A DNA stretch of 64,000 bases from Rhizobium sp. CB3090 (GCF_029714285.1 NZ_CP121663.1:248001-312000), one strand, 5' to 3'; counted from the stretch's first letter, positions 29,255 through 38,418 are shown. Translations and numbers: made by a program. Notes: generated by a model not told the origin, from the letters alone.

Positions 29255-29628
29255 TCACAACCTCGAAAGAATGTACTTTATCTTTATAAGTACGTACCTC
29301 AAATTTCGCCTCAAGGCGGCGTTCCGGATCATAACCGGCGCTGACAGAGCCTCGTGGATATCCCCAAATTGGGACGAGTAAATGAATGATTCGTTAAGAA
29401 TAACGACAAGTATGATTAAATTTAATCATATCCACAGTTCTGGTGCCGAACTCGCCGCCTGACAGTGTGCTTAGCGTCTGGTGAGAGCCGTTGAAGTCTG
29501 CGCTTTCCCGCTGTCGCGCAGCGCGCCAGTGGATCACTGTTATAACATCCTCCTCTCACGACAGTTAATCTGTTAGTTCTTCGCCGCCAGAATCGGGAAT
29601 CGTTTGGTTTTTCAAAAAGGGGATTGCG
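29255..29628. other. Divergent promoter region between AraC and LuxR-type genes
   Basis: 374 bp without a supported gene. It should contain both promoters. Visible structures are the inverted repeat GTACTT...AAGTAC (29273-29292) close to the AraC start and the 20-bp palindrome at 29411-29430, listed separately. Confidence 0.5.
29411..29430. promoter_or_regulatory. Perfect 20-bp palindrome, candidate operator
   Basis: TATGATTAAATTTAATCATA is an exact 20-bp palindrome between two divergent regulator genes, 157 bp from the AraC start and about 200 bp before the LuxR-type start. LuxR-family dimers often bind 18-20-bp palindromes, so autoregulation by the LuxR-type protein is a possibility. AT-richness lowers its specificity. 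Confidence 0.45.
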
Positions 29629-30351
29629 ATGGCCTCCGCTGATCGCACGGGCGACTTTACAGGCTACGTTGACCTTTCGTCTGTTCCGGCTGTCCGCAGG
29701 CTGCATAAAAACGTGCTCCTCGAGAGGCTGCGGAAGGCCATTTCGTTCGAGTACGTGGCGATTGGCGGCCTGGATCTGGAAGGCTATGAATTCGGCTGCA
29801 GCCAGTCGATCGACACCGATATACCGCCGCTCTACATGGACACCTACTTTGCCGAAAAGATGAGTCCCAGAGATCCGTTGGTCATGGCCGGCAAGACAAG
29901 GAAGACGGTCTACACGGAAGAAGAAGCCTTCGATTTGGTGCCCCCACCGCAGAGGCTACTTTATCTTTCGCGCGTGCATGGCGTGCGAAACAGGATATTG
30001 TTCCCCTTGTGCAGGAACGATGTCGTTTATGGCGCGGTATGTTTCACAAATGCACGGCCGTTTACGCAAGACGAGCGTGACTTCCTATCCATGATGGCCG
30101 AACCGCTGCATGGTGCCGTTACCAAACCCATCATGGACAGATTTGCCGCCAATCATCTTCGCCTGACCGGTGGCGAACTGCTTTGCTTGAAACTTGCCAG
30201 TCGCGGTTTGACGAGCGAGGAGATTGCCGATCAATCCTGCTACACACCGGAAACGATCAACAGCTATCTCAAATCGGCGACCCGGAAGCTTGGAGCATCC
30301 AATCGCGTTCAGGCAGTCGCCGCGGCGATAAGAAGGCATCTGATCGATTGA
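29629..30351 (+). CDS. LuxR-family transcriptional regulator (autoinducer-domain type solo)
   Basis: 240 residues, the usual size of quorum-sensing-type LuxR proteins. Residues 20-165 resemble the autoinducer-binding domain (FEYVAIGGLDLEGYEFG; YFAEKMSPRDPLVM; RVHGVRNRILFPL), and residues 178-235 are the LuxR helix-turn-helix (LTGGELLCLKLASRGLTSEEIADQSCYTPETINSYLKSATRKLGASNRVQAVAAA). AAGGGG lies about 9 nt before the ATG. No luxI-type synthase is in the window, so it is a solo. Rhizobial VisN/VisR motility regulators have a similar layout, but I cannot assign it to them. It may link the surrounding chemotaxis genes to a signal. Confidence 0.8.
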   Translation: MASADRTGDFTGYVDLSSVPAVRRLHKNVLLERLRKAISFEYVAIGGLDLEGYEFGCSQSIDTDIPPLYMDTYFAEKMSPRDPLVMAGKTRKTVYTEEEAFDLVPPPQRLLYLSRVHGVRNRILFPLCRNDVVYGAVCFTNARPFTQDERDFLSMMAEPLHGAVTKPIMDRFAANHLRLTGGELLCLKLASRGLTSEEIADQSCYTPETINSYLKSATRKLGASNRVQAVAAAIRRHLID

Positions 30352-30683
30352 TTCCCGCGCGCGTTTGATGTCTCATGAACCTATCAGCATAGGCGTCGCC
30401 CGCTTAGTTGACCGACCTCGCGGCGGTCGCAACCGGCATCCTCTGCTTCCCTTTCCAGCCCCAAAACGGCAGGTTCTGATCAATGGCCGAAAAACGCACG
30501 GTTATCCGATGCGCGCGGCGTAAGTCTTGATCGGCTGAGACGTTTACACATCGTTAACCATATGACCCCAAATCCTGGGTCATCCGATGAGGTTCGGTTT
30601 GTACCTCTTACCGCCATGAAGGCGGGTTTCGGAGCGCATATCGCGCGTCATCAAATTCGAAACCCGACTTTTTTGGGGGAGCA
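30352..30683. other. Intergenic leader of the globin-coupled chemoreceptor gene
   Basis: 332 bp, no supported gene. It includes the inverted repeat ATGACCC...GGGTCAT (30562-30583, 7-bp arms, 8-nt loop), which could be a terminator of the LuxR-type gene or part of the chemoreceptor leader. No sigma-54 type -24/-12 element was recognised. Confidence 0.4.
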
Positions 30684-32360
30684 ATGTCGAACCATTCTCA
30701 TGCACATGCCGATCATCATAAACATCACGGTTCGGCCATTGGGCCGAGTGGAGCATCGTCGAAAAATCAGAATATCGAGCGCCGCCTGGAATTCATGGGC
30801 TTGGACGCGGAGGCCCGTACCAGCATTCGCTCGCTGAAGGCTCTGATCGAACGCGAGCTACCGCGTGGCCTGGACAAGTTCTACGCCGAGCTTCGCAAAA
30901 GCCCCGAAGTCAAGCGGTTCTTTTCGTCCGACGAGCACATTGCGCGCGCGAAGGGCGCGCAAGTGGGGCATTGGGTGAACATTTCCGACGGCAATTTCAA
31001 TGAGGACTACGTCGGAAAGGTGCGCACGATCGGCACAGTTCACGCTCGGATCGGACTCGAACCACAATGGTACATCGGCGGCTACGCCATCATTCTCGAT
31101 CATCTGATCGGCAGTGCTGTCGAGGAGATGTTTCCGAAGGGCGGACTATTCTCGAAAGGACCGATGAAACCTGGCGAATTCGGCAGGGCGCTTGCGAGCT
31201 TGGTAAAGGCGGTCATGCTGGATATGGACCTCGCCATCTCCGTCTATATCGATGAGGCCGAGGCCGCCAAACAGAAGGCGCAGGCAGAGGCGATTGCCGC
31301 GGAACAGAAGCTGGTATGTGATTGCTTCGGCAAGGCGATGGCAGCCATCGTCCGCAAAGACGTAAGCTATCGCATCAATGACGATCTGCCGGACGCCTAT
31401 CACGGGCTGCGCGACGATTTCAACAATGCGCTTGCACAGTTGGCCGGCACGATAGGGCAGATCGAGGGTGCCGCGTCGCAGATTCACGGCGGATCGCAGG
31501 AGATACGTTCCGCAGCGGATGATCTTGCGAGGCGGACCGAGCAACAGGCATCTTCGATCGAGCAGACGGCTGCCGCATTGGAAGAGATCACGACAACGGT
31601 CAAGGATTCCGCTCGACGGGCAGAAGAAGCGGGCCAGCTTGTCGCTAAAGCGCGTATCGGCGCAGAGAAATCAGGTGAGATTGTCCGTCAGGCTGTCGCC
31701 GCCATGGGGGCGATCGACAATTCGTCTCGCGAGATCTCGAACATCATCGGTGTGATTGACGAGATTGCTTTCCAGACGAACTTGCTTGCATTGAATGCCG
31801 GTGTCGAAGCGGCGCGGGCAGGGGACGCGGGCAAGGGCTTTGCGGTCGTGGCGCAAGAAGTGCGAGAGCTTGCCCAGCGCTCCGCCAAGGCCGCAAAGGA
31901 AATCAAGGAGCTGATCAACAATTCCGGGGAGCAGGTCAAGTCCGGCGTCGGATTGGTTGGCGAGACCGGCTCTGCCCTCACGGTCATCGTCGATGAGGTG
32001 AAGGAAATCGACCACCATATCGGCGCGATCGTCGAAGCAGCTCGCGAACAATCGACCGCACTGCAAGAAATCAACACGGCCGTCAATACAATGGATCAAA
32101 GCACGCAGCAGAATGCCGCGATGGTTGAGGAGTCAACTGCGGCCAGCCACGCCCTCGTTCGGGAGGTCGGTCGCATCACGCAGTTATTGAGTGAGTTCAA
32201 CATAGGCAACGGCCGGACCTCTGATGTGCAGTCGCGGCACAGGAAAACCGAGTCGCAGGCGTCCCCTTCGCCCGTGCGCGAGCTCAGATCCAAAATCGCC
32301 AAGGCCTACTCGACGCACGGCAATGCCGCGATTGCCAACGATAGCTGGGAAGAGTTTTGA
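30684..32360 (+). CDS. Globin-coupled cytoplasmic chemoreceptor (HemAT-like aerotaxis receptor)
   Basis: 558 residues with no membrane segment. Residues 30-190 form a sensor globin: [19 protein letters not shown] and [20 protein letters not shown], where His120 is the expected proximal haem ligand. A coiled-coil linker leads to the chemoreceptor signalling domain with [40 protein letters not shown]. It ends SWEEF, matching the terminal pentapeptide of the other receptors. GGGGGAGCA precedes the ATG. Known relatives bind O2 and mediate aerotaxis through CheA. Unusual is a histidine-rich N-terminal tail with seven His among residues 4-15, suggestive of metal binding. The gene stands alone on the plus strand. 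Confidence 0.92.
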   Translation: MSNHSHAHADHHKHHGSAIGPSGASSKNQNIERRLEFMGLDAEARTSIRSLKALIERELPRGLDKFYAELRKSPEVKRFFSSDEHIARAKGAQVGHWVNISDGNFNEDYVGKVRTIGTVHARIGLEPQWYIGGYAIILDHLIGSAVEEMFPKGGLFSKGPMKPGEFGRALASLVKAVMLDMDLAISVYIDEAEAAKQKAQAEAIAAEQKLVCDCFGKAMAAIVRKDVSYRINDDLPDAYHGLRDDFNNALAQLAGTIGQIEGAASQIHGGSQEIRSAADDLARRTEQQASSIEQTAAALEEITTTVKDSARRAEEAGQLVAKARIGAEKSGEIVRQAVAAMGAIDNSSREISNIIGVIDEIAFQTNLLALNAGVEAARAGDAGKGFAVVAQEVRELAQRSAKAAKEIKELINNSGEQVKSGVGLVGETGSALTVIVDEVKEIDHHIGAIVEAAREQSTALQEINTAVNTMDQSTQQNAAMVEESTAASHALVREVGRITQLLSEFNIGNGRTSDVQSRHRKTESQASPSPVRELRSKIAKAYSTHGNAAIANDSWEEF

Positions 32361-32408
32361 CCCCTCATACAATCTGCTTTCGATCCCAAAATACCGCCGG
32401 AGCCTGAA

Positions 32409-32504
32409 GCATGATCCCAAAAACTGCGTAGCGGCTTTTGGATAAGATCATGCAAAATCAAAGAGCTAGAGCATGACGATTCGGAGAAAATCGTCATGCT
32501 CTAG
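32409..32504. repeat. Mosaic intergenic palindromic repeat (RIME-like), copy 2
   Basis: Two palindromic modules directly after the globin-receptor gene: GCATGAT...ATCATGC enclosing AAAA...TTTT, and CTAGAGCATGACGATT...AATCGTCATGCTCTAG, separated by AAAATCAAAGAG. The second arm pair gives a 16-bp near-perfect hairpin that can act as a terminator. The plan is the same as copies at 28015, 52473 and 60493. Confidence 0.65.
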
Positions 32505-32564
32505 CTGGCTCTGGCCAGTAATTCTGAGGCAGCATGCCGGTGCGTCTCAATTCATGGAGTTTCA

Positions 32565-32783
32565 ATGAGTACTGTTGTCCCCTTTCCTCTTAACAACGCT
32601 TCGGATGCTTTGAGGCTTTCCCGCGACGAGGTCGGCGCACTGCAAAAAATGCTAGATGCCCGTACGGAAATCGAGGATATCCTCAATCGATTGACCGCAA
32701 TTCACAATGGAATAGCAGCGCTAGCGGCCGAGGAAACCGGTAATTCCTCCGAGGCCAAGCGCAGCGCGGGAGGGACGGCTTAG
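32565..32783 (+). CDS. Small hypothetical protein downstream of a chemoreceptor
   Basis: 72 residues: an N-terminal MSTVVPFPLNN followed by a predicted helix pair (LSRDEVGALQKMLDARTEIEDILNRLTAIHNGIAALAAEE). It lies 204 bp after the globin-coupled receptor on the same strand, separated by a mosaic repeat. The VPFP start and helical body resemble the small protein at 22559-22768. No known family is recognised; the acidic-helix composition and lack of a good overlapping alternative make it a reasonable gene. Confidence 0.5.
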   Translation: MSTVVPFPLNNASDALRLSRDEVGALQKMLDARTEIEDILNRLTAIHNGIAALAAEETGNSSEAKRSAGGTA

Positions 32784-33074
32784 GTCTGAATATCGAAGGC
32801 ACGTTCGATGCATGCTGGCTGTCGGAACGTGCCTTCAAGCGATTGCGAAGTTCGCCGGGGGGCGGCGTCCGAACCTGCGTGAGCAGGTGCGTAGAGTGGA
32901 AGAACTTCTCTTGATCGCTTCCAGATGTCGACAGTCAAAGCCGATTGATTCAAATGCTCGGTTTTCGCGCAAGCGTTGTTGAAGGTTTTCGCGTTAAGAA
33001 TCGTCTTTGCAAGACCGTACTTCGAAAGACGATAAAGCCTCAAAAAATTAGTTTGTGAATTCCTCGGGGATGAT

Positions 33075-33347
33075 ATGCGAACGGTTCTGGGTGCATTTTC
33101 TATCGGCAGCCGTCATGGTGCAACCGTGATCCTGGAGGGGAGGTCAAACCTTCCCATAGGTAAAAAGCTTCGTGCCGCAATCCGTATTCCGGGTCGGGCA
33201 ATTATCGAAACGACCGCGTATAAGGATTGGCCATATCCAAGGTCGGTTGCCTACGAGGGGTATCTTTTGACGGGAATCGAGAGAGCCGATCTGATCGACG
33301 GAACGGCCGTCGAGGTTGAGCTGCTGTCGAACGACAGTCAGATGTGA
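33075..33347 (+). CDS. Hypothetical protein, 90 residues
   Basis: 90 residues starting MRTVLGAFSIGSRHGATVILEG and ending at 33347. GGGGAT lies about 4 nt before the ATG, which is weak to moderate. The sequence alternates hydrophobic and charged residues (LRAAIRIPGRAIIETTAYKDW; VEVELLSNDSQM) and looks like a small beta-rich cytoplasmic protein. No signal peptide or membrane segment is present and no family is recognised. Its neighbours are the small protein at 32565 and the convergent chemoreceptor gene. Confidence 0.4.
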   Translation: MRTVLGAFSIGSRHGATVILEGRSNLPIGKKLRAAIRIPGRAIIETTAYKDWPYPRSVAYEGYLLTGIERADLIDGTAVEVELLSNDSQM

Positions 33348-33493
33348 GAATGCGGTTGGGCTCTGGAGCCGGCGCTCATTGAAAGCCGCGGCAGCCTCTC
33401 CGTCGATTCACCGTATGAGGTGGACGAGTTCAAGCTCAATCCTCATGGAATCGTCAGACTTGCGACGAGCGCCGCTGGGTCGACGCAAATAAA

Positions 33494-33521
33494 ATCGCCC
33501 CGGTGAAGGCACCAGGGCGAT
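33494..33521 (-). terminator. Rho-independent terminator of the chemoreceptor gene
   Basis: ATCGCCC-CGGTG-AAGG-CACCA-GGGCGAT forms a near-perfect stem with a 4-nt loop. Read on the minus strand it is followed by TTTTATTT, so it ends the transcript of the chemoreceptor at 33603-35522. Confidence 0.75.
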
Positions 33522-33549
33522 ATTTGCGGCAGGTTACTCGTTCGAAGCC

Positions 33550-33603
33550 TCAACCGTCTTTGGGAGCGGGCCGATCGATCGGAAATAGCAGCAGGTCGTC
33601 CAT
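33550..33603 (-). CDS. Possible 17-residue coupled peptide after the chemoreceptor
   Basis: An ATG overlaps the chemoreceptor stop (TGATG, the same junction that couples cheW at 20474) and opens [17 protein letters not shown] before a stop, just ahead of the terminator. Its position suggests translational coupling, but the length gives no coding statistics and no homology is recognised. It could equally be chance. Confidence 0.2.
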   Translation of the reverse strand: MDDLLLFPIDRPAPKDG

Positions 33604-35522
33604 CAGAATTCTTCCCATTCCTTCGCGGCGGCGGCCGTTGCAGCGCTGCGGCCACCGAAGGCGCCGGCGAGCTTCCGGCCAAGCACACGGGCGGGCGAGG
33701 CCACGGGCCTGCTGTTATGGCCTGCAGCCCGAGGCGCGGAGACGGTGTTGTCGAGCTTGAACCGAGCGATGAGGTCACGAAGCCTTGCCGCCTCTTGCGC
33801 GAGGCTCGATGCGGCGGCCGTCGATTCCTCCACCATGGCTGCGTTCTGCTGCGTGCTCTGATCCATCGAATTGACCGCCGTGTTGATCTCGACGAGTCCG
33901 GTGGATTGCTCCTTCGCAGAAGCGGCAATCGAGCTCATATGGCTGTTGATCTGGCCGATAAAGCCGCCGATGACATTCAATGCCTCGCCGGTGCTGTGCA
34001 CCAGCTTGACGCCACTTTCCACTTCCGTCGACGAATTTTGGATCAGGCTCTTGATCTCCCTTGCCGCCTGGGCTGAACGTTGTGCCAGTTCACGCACCTC
34101 TTGCGCAACGACCGCGAAGCCCTTGCCCGCATCACCGGCGCGTGCCGCTTCGACGCCGGCATTGAGTGCCAGAAGATTGGTCTGAAAGGCAATTTCGTCG
34201 ATAACGCCGATGATGTTGGAGATCTGCTGCGAGCTTTCTTCGATCCGCCGCATGGCCTCTTCGGCCTGCGAGACGACCTCCGCCGAGTTGCGAGCGCTCG
34301 AATTGGCCTGGGAGGCGACCCCGCGAGCCTCATCCGTCAGCTTCGTCGAGGAGCCGACATTGGCGGTGATCTGTTCCAGAGCCGCGGCCGTTTCTTCCAG
34401 CGAAGATGCCTGCTGCTCCGTCCGCTTGGCGAGGTCCTGGGCACCGGAGGCGATTTCGCGGGTGCCGTTGTCGATTGTGGCGATGCTGTCGGCGATCGCC
34501 GAGAGTGCCGTGCCGAGCTGGCGGACAGACTGGTTGAAGTCGTTGCGCAAGGGTTCGAAGTTTTCCGCAAACGCTTCCGTCAATTGAAATGCCAGATCGC
34601 CGGCGGCCAAGTGCTTGAGACCGACACCAAGGCGTTCGGAGGCAAAACGCAGTTCTTCGGCTTCCTTCTCGGTGCGTCTCTGCACCGCCGCCCGCTCGGC
34701 ATCCTGCTGCTCGCGGGTCGCGTGCGCCTCGCGTTCGAGGCGGTCGTTGGTGAGCGCTGCCTGCCGGAACACATCGACTGCGGCCGCCATCGCACCGATC
34801 TCGTCGCGGCGGTGGCGATCGGGCACTTCAGCATTGGTGTCACCCGTGCTCAAACGTTGCATGTATGCGGTCATGCGCGAAAGCGGCTTGATCACGCGCA
34901 GCAGGCTCAAGATGACGGCCCCGAGAGCGACGAGCATCGCAATTCCGAGAGCCGACAATGTCGTTGCCTTGCTGGTGCCAATTGCGCTGTCGGCACCATC
35001 CAGGTTGGATTTGTTGTCGGCAACATTCTTGTCGACACCCTTCTGGATCGCATCCCCGGCCTTGGAGTAGGCCGTCTTGCCGTCTTCCATAATCAATGTA
35101 ACGGCGTCGCTATCCCGACCTGCATCCTTCAGCGCTTTGGCACGCTGCCAAATCTGCTCATACTCCGCAGACGCGGTAGTATATTGTTGGAATATCGCTC
35201 GCTCCTCATCGGTGTTGATGATCGGCTGGTAGGCCGCGATGTCCTTGGCGATTTCCGATTGTGCCTGCTGCATTTCTGCGAGGATTTTTTGTTGGTTCGC
35301 ACCGTTGGTCAGCATGTATGCCAGTTGTTTGACGCGGAGATCGCCATAGTCGGCATTAAGCTGGCCAAGGATGACCATTGAGGGAACTGTATCTTCCGCA
35401 ATCGAGCGAGTCGCTCCGCCGATGACCGATAGCGACTGCATAGAAATTATGCCCTGAACGCCGACAATGGTGGCAAGAGCTCCGAAAAGTCCGAATAGCG
35501 TCATTCTAATATTGATGTGCAT
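33603..35522 (-). CDS. Methyl-accepting chemotaxis protein (paralogue of the 20474-22429 receptor)
   Basis: 639 residues. TM1 lies at the N-terminus ([20 protein letters not shown]), TM2 near residues 180-205 ([20 protein letters not shown]), with a four-helix-bundle-like periplasmic sensor between them. Then come HAMP ([18 protein letters not shown]), a coiled coil and the signalling hairpin [36 protein letters not shown]. The tail [20 protein letters not shown]...KEWEEF is nearly that of the receptor at 20474. Cytoplasmic parts of the two are very similar while the sensors differ, as expected for duplication followed by divergence of ligand recognition. The start could also be 35504 (MTLFG). 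Confidence 0.92.
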   Translation of the reverse strand: MHINIRMTLFGLFGALATIVGVQGIISMQSLSVIGGATRSIAEDTVPSMVILGQLNADYGDLRVKQLAYMLTNGANQQKILAEMQQAQSEIAKDIAAYQPIINTDEERAIFQQYTTASAEYEQIWQRAKALKDAGRDSDAVTLIMEDGKTAYSKAGDAIQKGVDKNVADNKSNLDGADSAIGTSKATTLSALGIAMLVALGAVILSLLRVIKPLSRMTAYMQRLSTGDTNAEVPDRHRRDEIGAMAAAVDVFRQAALTNDRLEREAHATREQQDAERAAVQRRTEKEAEELRFASERLGVGLKHLAAGDLAFQLTEAFAENFEPLRNDFNQSVRQLGTALSAIADSIATIDNGTREIASGAQDLAKRTEQQASSLEETAAALEQITANVGSSTKLTDEARGVASQANSSARNSAEVVSQAEEAMRRIEESSQQISNIIGVIDEIAFQTNLLALNAGVEAARAGDAGKGFAVVAQEVRELAQRSAQAAREIKSLIQNSSTEVESGVKLVHSTGEALNVIGGFIGQINSHMSSIAASAKEQSTGLVEINTAVNSMDQSTQQNAAMVEESTAAASSLAQEAARLRDLIARFKLDNTVSAPRAAGHNSRPVASPARVLGRKLAGAFGGRSAATAAAAKEWEEF

Positions 35523-35775
35523 AACACTGCTCGCGCGTTCCTATAGATCAATGGACTCAAAGTATTACCCGCACAGTGGACATCGCAGTTGCGGTTGTAA
35601 TTTTTAGTTAAAATACGCCGCAATCGAGCCGCGAGTTCCAAAGCGCTTCGCTATTTGTACATGCGTGCGCATAACGGATAGTCTTGGGATATCGCCCAAG
35701 ATCTCTCGTCGATTTTTCACACGTAATAAGAGAAGAATCACGAATCATCTTCCCGACCGTGACTCGGTGACGATG

Positions 35776-36771
35776 TTAAGCCGTCTCGCCCGGCACGAGT
35801 AGGAATCCGACATCGACCGTCTGAGCTGGCGCATCCTCCAAAAGGAGTTCTGCTGCCAGCCTTCCTATTTCCACACGCCGCGTAAGAATGCTGGCGATGG
35901 GCTGCGGGGTGTGGCGGCAGATATCGAGAGCGTTAAAGCCGATGATCGCGAGCCGGTCCGGCACGGGAATTCCCTCGGACAGGCAATGGAAGTAGCCTCC
36001 AAGCGCCATGTCATCATTGGAGAAATATACGGCATCAACGTCAGGCGATCGGCTTAAAACACTTGCCAATCCCGCCTTTCCCTCGCTGACAGAGGAAGGG
36101 GCATTCCGGATTTCCCGATCTCTTAATGTAAGCCCCGCCCGGTCGAGCTGATCGACAAACCCTTCGAAGCGTTTGGCGCTGCGGGTGTCGCGTTCGATGT
36201 CGTGTCCGACATAAGCGATACGTGTATAGCCTTTTTCAATGAGATGAGCGGCTGTAGCCCTGCCGGCCGATCGGTGAGAGAAACCGACAGCGATATCGAT
36301 CGGCTCTCCATCGATATCCAGCAATTCCAGAACACGGCATCCGGCGGCGCGAAGCAGCTTCCGCGTTCCCTGGGTATGTTCCAGGCCGACAAGCATGACC
36401 GCTTCCGGTCGCCACGCCAGAACGGCCGCGACAAGCGCCTCCTCCCGTACCGGATCATATTCGGTAACGGCGAAGACGGCCTGCTTCTGCCGCACTTCAA
36501 GCGCCCGGGTAATACCGCTCAAGACATCGGCGAAAACGATATTCGAAAGCGAAGGCACGATGATCGCCACCAAAGGCGTGCCCGTCGATGCCAAGGCTCC
36601 GGCGATCTTGTTCGGAACATAGCCAAGCTTTTCGACCGCCGCCATGACGCGCGCGCGGGTTTTCTCGGAAAAGGACCCATGATTGCGCAGCACGCGCGAG
36701 ACCGTGCTTTCGCCAACGCCCGCAGCGTCCGCAACCTCGGCCAGTGTGATCGGAGTATTTTTCAGGTCCAT
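35776..36771 (-). CDS. LacI family repressor of the threonate operon
   Basis: 331 residues. The N-terminal LacI helix-turn-helix and hinge are clear (ITLAEVADAAGVGESTVSRVLRNHGSFSEKTRARVMAAVEKLGYVPNKIAGAL), followed by a periplasmic-binding-protein-like effector domain (VAIIVPSLSNIVFADVLSGI; VMLVGLEHT; DAVYFSNDDMALGGYFHCLSEGIPVPDRLAIIGFNAL), similar to GntR-type gluconate repressors. The start at 36771 places the HTH at the N-terminus; the frame continues to 36843 but that extension is unlike the family. It is divergent from the MFS-ltnD-otn operon, with three identical palindromes between. A sugar acid of the threonate type, or a pathway intermediate, is the likely inducer. Confidence 0.9.
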   Translation of the reverse strand: MDLKNTPITLAEVADAAGVGESTVSRVLRNHGSFSEKTRARVMAAVEKLGYVPNKIAGALASTGTPLVAIIVPSLSNIVFADVLSGITRALEVRQKQAVFAVTEYDPVREEALVAAVLAWRPEAVMLVGLEHTQGTRKLLRAAGCRVLELLDIDGEPIDIAVGFSHRSAGRATAAHLIEKGYTRIAYVGHDIERDTRSAKRFEGFVDQLDRAGLTLRDREIRNAPSSVSEGKAGLASVLSRSPDVDAVYFSNDDMALGGYFHCLSEGIPVPDRLAIIGFNALDICRHTPQPIASILTRRVEIGRLAAELLLEDAPAQTVDVGFLLVPGETA

Positions 36772-36918
36772 TTTCCTTCCCCGGCGCGAGTTTTTCGCGA
36801 AATGCTCCTGCGAATGCCTCACCGATTTCACCTTATCAAACAAGATATTCGCAAGCCCCTGGGCTCTCCGAAAAAGGCGGTCTTCACAAGCATATTCGGA
36901 ATGGACTTATTTATTCAA

Positions 36919-36986
36919 TGGCAGCGCTGCCAAAAAATGCTTGGCAGCGCTGCCAAAATTCTTTATAAAGAATGGCAGCGCTGCCA
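36919..36986. promoter_or_regulatory. Three identical LacI-type operators
   Basis: The 14-bp palindrome TGGCAGCGCTGCCA occurs exactly three times, at 36919-36932, 36942-36955 and 36973-36986, with centre-to-centre distances of 23 and 31 bp. The central CG step and 7-bp arms are typical of LacI-family operators. They lie 148-215 bp upstream of the divergent LacI start and 54-121 bp before the transporter start, so they can repress both directions. Confidence 0.85.
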
Positions 36987-37039
36987 ATTATGGGGCGCGG
37001 GAGGCAAGACGAACCGCTTTTCATCGGAGGAGGAGAGCA

Positions 37040-38356
37040 ATGACGGTGCTGGATCAGGCATCGGCCGCCCAAGCGGGCGTGTCCGAAGCTTTAGAAAATA
37101 CTGCTTACAGGAAAGTGTTTTGGAGGATTATCCCCTTACTGATGTTCTGCTACGTGGTTGCATATCTCGACCGCGTCAATGTCGGCTTTGCCAAATTACA
37201 GATGTCCAGCGAGCTGGGCCTTTCGGAGGCCGCCTATGGGGCAGGCGCCGGCATTTTCTTTATCGGCTACTTCCTTTTCGAAGTGCCGAGCAATTTGCTG
37301 ATGAACAAGGTCGGGGCACGGATTTGGATCGCCCGTGTCATGATCACCTGGGGTATCGTTTCCGCTGCTTTCGCATTCACGAGTTCGGAAACGATGTTCT
37401 ACATTCTGCGTTTCCTGCTCGGTCTGGCGGAAGCCGGCTTTTTTCCAGGGATTATTCTTTATATGGCATCTTGGTATCCGTCCCATCGGCGCGCTAAGAT
37501 CATTGCGACCTTCATGTCGGCCATCCCGGTTTCCGCCATCTTCGGGAACCCGCTTTCGGGCTGGATCATGGACAGTCTTCACACTTTCCACGGTATGTCC
37601 GGATGGCAATGGATGTTCCTGATCGAGGCCATTCCCGCTGTCCTGCTTGGTTTTGTCGTTCTCTTCTACCTCGACAACCGTATCGAAGATGCAAAATGGC
37701 TGAACCAACAGGAGAAAGATGTTCTGCGCGCCAACATGGAAGCTGAGAACCGGATCAAGACGGGGAGCCCCAGCAGCCTCGGCGCTACCCTGAGCGACCG
37801 CCGGGTGTGGCTGATGAGCCTCATTTACTTCTGCTTCGTGCTCGGCCAATACGGCTTGAACTTTTGGATGCCGACCCTTGTCAAGGCTTCCGGCGTTGTC
37901 GGCAATTTCCATGTCGGCCTGGTTTCGGCAATTCCCTACATCTGCACATTCGTCACCATGCTTGTTCTCGGACGCTCGTCTGACCACTTCCGCGAACGTC
38001 GCTGGCATCTCGTTGTCCCAGCCATGGTCGCTTGCTTTGGCTTCATCGCCGCAACCATGGCATCGAGCACCGGAATTGCCATCGCGGCACTCTCCCTGGC
38101 CGCTGCCGGTGCGATTACCTGCGCGCCGCTGTTCTGGTCCCTGCCAACGGCCTTTCTGGCCGGCACTGGCGCAGCCGCAGGCATTGCGTGGATCAATTCG
38201 GTCGGCAATCTTGCAGGTTTCCTGGGACCCTTCATTATCGGTTATCTCAAGGACACTACAGGCAGTAATTCCATCGGTATGTACTTCCTGGCGGCAGCAT
38301 TGGTCGTCGGTTGCATGGCAACGCTTTCGGTGCCAGCAAAGACGGTAAACCGCTGA
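37040..38356 (+). CDS. MFS transporter, anion:cation symporter type (putative L-threonate importer)
   Basis: 438 residues, about twelve membrane segments, in the ACS branch of MFS carriers for sugar acids (YRKVFWRIIPLLMFCYVVAYLDRVNVGFAKLQM at the N-terminus; LLGLAEAGFFPGIILYMASWYPSHRRAKI after TM4). GGAGGAG lies 4 nt before the ATG at 37040, which rules out a longer frame running through the operators. It is the first gene of the operon with ltnD, otnI, otnK and otnC, under the divergent LacI protein. Import of L-threonate or a related four-carbon acid is inferred from the operon, as the ACS family also carries galactonate, glucarate and tartrate. Confidence 0.88.
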   Translation: MTVLDQASAAQAGVSEALENTAYRKVFWRIIPLLMFCYVVAYLDRVNVGFAKLQMSSELGLSEAAYGAGAGIFFIGYFLFEVPSNLLMNKVGARIWIARVMITWGIVSAAFAFTSSETMFYILRFLLGLAEAGFFPGIILYMASWYPSHRRAKIIATFMSAIPVSAIFGNPLSGWIMDSLHTFHGMSGWQWMFLIEAIPAVLLGFVVLFYLDNRIEDAKWLNQQEKDVLRANMEAENRIKTGSPSSLGATLSDRRVWLMSLIYFCFVLGQYGLNFWMPTLVKASGVVGNFHVGLVSAIPYICTFVTMLVLGRSSDHFRERRWHLVVPAMVACFGFIAATMASSTGIAIAALSLAAAGAITCAPLFWSLPTAFLAGTGAAAGIAWINSVGNLAGFLGPFIIGYLKDTTGSNSIGMYFLAAALVVGCMATLSVPAKTVNR

Positions 38357-38418
38357 ATGAGCGCCTCCCCGGCATCAGGCGTCGGGGAGCCACCCGTTGC
38401 ATCATTAAGGATCATCAT

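Noticed and set aside
34080..35381. 433-codon plus-strand frame
   Set aside because: Antisense to the chemoreceptor at 33603-35522; repetitive His/Arg-rich translation without domains.
36683..37039. Upstream extension of the threonate transporter frame
   Set aside because: It runs through the LacI start and the three operators; GGAGGAG before the ATG at 37040 and family length support the short start.
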